In this document: piece by piece, positions 6,013 to 6,199 of the stretch
Layout: every line of letters starts with the position of its first letter
Numbering within the stretch: the first letter of the stretch is position 1
Source of the DNA: Ignavibacteria bacterium
Lineage (GTDB): Bacteria; Bacteroidota; Ignavibacteria; Tepidaquicellales; OLB5
Direction of reading: 5' to 3'
Assembly (NCBI GenBank): GCA_030835005.1
Contig: JAUQWT010000151.1
Location: forward strand, 1-6,199
Length of the DNA stretch: 6,199 nt
Made by a program: the position numbers and the translations under genes
The notes under the pieces: generated by a model
What the model saw: the letters and a program-made list of their open reading frames with translations, nothing else
Database searches by the model: none
Told to the model about the DNA's origin: nothing

Positions 6013-6062
6013 TTTTGTGGTGATTTGATTTATAGTATTAAATTCTTTCCTTATCATATATT

Positions 6063-6199
6063 TTACCATTCACCGAAGGTGAATGAGTTCTGTCCGGTTA
6101 TTTTATGTCCCGCTATGTTATCTGATACAGAAACCGTAAATCCAACAGAATAGGGGGAGTCTTTACCGTCAGTAAAGTTGTCAAATGCTGATCTGGAGC
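6063..6199 (-). CDS. C-terminal end of an unrecognised protein (runs off the right edge)
   Basis: Minus-strand codons from 6197 to the TAA at 6065-6063 give 44 residues containing AFDNFTDGKDSPYSVGFTVS and ending NSFTFGEW. The other two minus-strand frames are closed by stops in this stretch. Alternating hydrophobic and Thr/Ser/Asn residues look like beta-strands of an extracellular or surface protein, but no family can be named. The stop lies 50 bases before the preferred start of the secreted-protein gene and overlaps that gene's alternative ATG (ATGGTAA). The two genes are therefore probably co-transcribed and may act in the same surface function. This is inferred from spacing alone. Confidence 0.55.
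   Translation of the reverse strand, partial: SRSAFDNFTDGKDSPYSVGFTVSVSDNIAGHKITGQNSFTFGEW
6067..6085. repeat. Perfect 8-bp inverted repeat at the end of the right-edge gene
   Basis: CATTCACC, a 3-base spacer GAA, then GGTGAATG. It lies within the last codons of the right-edge gene and includes the alternative ATG at 6069. No T-run follows on the minus strand, so it is not a standard terminator. It could be an RNA hairpin in the intergenic junction or chance. Confidence 0.3.

Noticed and set aside
6013..6069. Longer N-terminus for the secreted protein (start at 6069)
   Set aside because: It would bury the signal peptide behind 19 polar residues and overlap the stop of the preceding gene; the ATG at 6012 opens a standard signal peptide. 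It cannot be fully excluded.
1..6199. CRISPR array, insertion sequence, tRNA or rRNA genes, phage or toxin-antitoxin genes
   Set aside because: No spaced direct repeats, no transposase or terminal inverted repeats, no cloverleaf or rRNA-like segment, and no toxin or phage families were seen on either strand.

Overview
All genes that I can support in this window lie on the minus strand, so transcription runs from the right end to the left. The DNA is AT-rich. Start signals are mixed: one clear Shine-Dalgarno site, several starts with none, and two probable TTG starts. Many asparagine and lysine codons, a secreted protein with a probable beta-rich C-terminal half, and one promoter-like site of the TAnnTTTG type suggest a Bacteroidota/Ignavibacteriota-type bacterium. 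That placement is an inference from style only, because the window holds no taxonomic marker gene.

Right part (about 6199 to 4665): the 3' end of an unrecognised gene is followed by a gene for a secreted, probably outer-membrane protein of unknown function. This unit ends in a very strong rho-independent terminator, a perfect 16-bp stem with a T-run.

Central part (about 4664 to 1196): five signalling genes in close succession form one probable operon. In order they are a HisKA-type histidine kinase, a protein that fuses an N-terminal receiver to a HisKA_3-type histidine kinase, a NarL/LuxR-type DNA-binding response regulator, and two stand-alone receiver proteins. The operon ends in a perfect 12-bp stem terminator. 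None of the five proteins shows a membrane segment or a recognisable sensor domain, so the input must come from a partner protein or from elsewhere. The likely flow is phosphate from the first kinase to the receiver of the fusion protein, then from its HisKA_3 kinase to the LuxR regulator, with the two single receivers as shuttles, sinks or competitors.

The most unusual point is the first kinase. Its phospho-acceptor H-box (SHDLQEPLR) is encoded in frame but upstream of the first ATG, and no ATG, GTG or TTG start exists in frame between the preceding stop and that ATG. Removing one base from a run of four C (4650-4653) would join the H-box to an ATG at 4658. The gene is therefore either damaged by a 1-base indel (real or in the assembly) or uses an unusual start.

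Left part (about 1156 to 1): a small DUF4190-like membrane protein with two polyproline runs, its own terminator, then dUTPase (dut), and finally the start of a membrane-protein gene that runs off the window.
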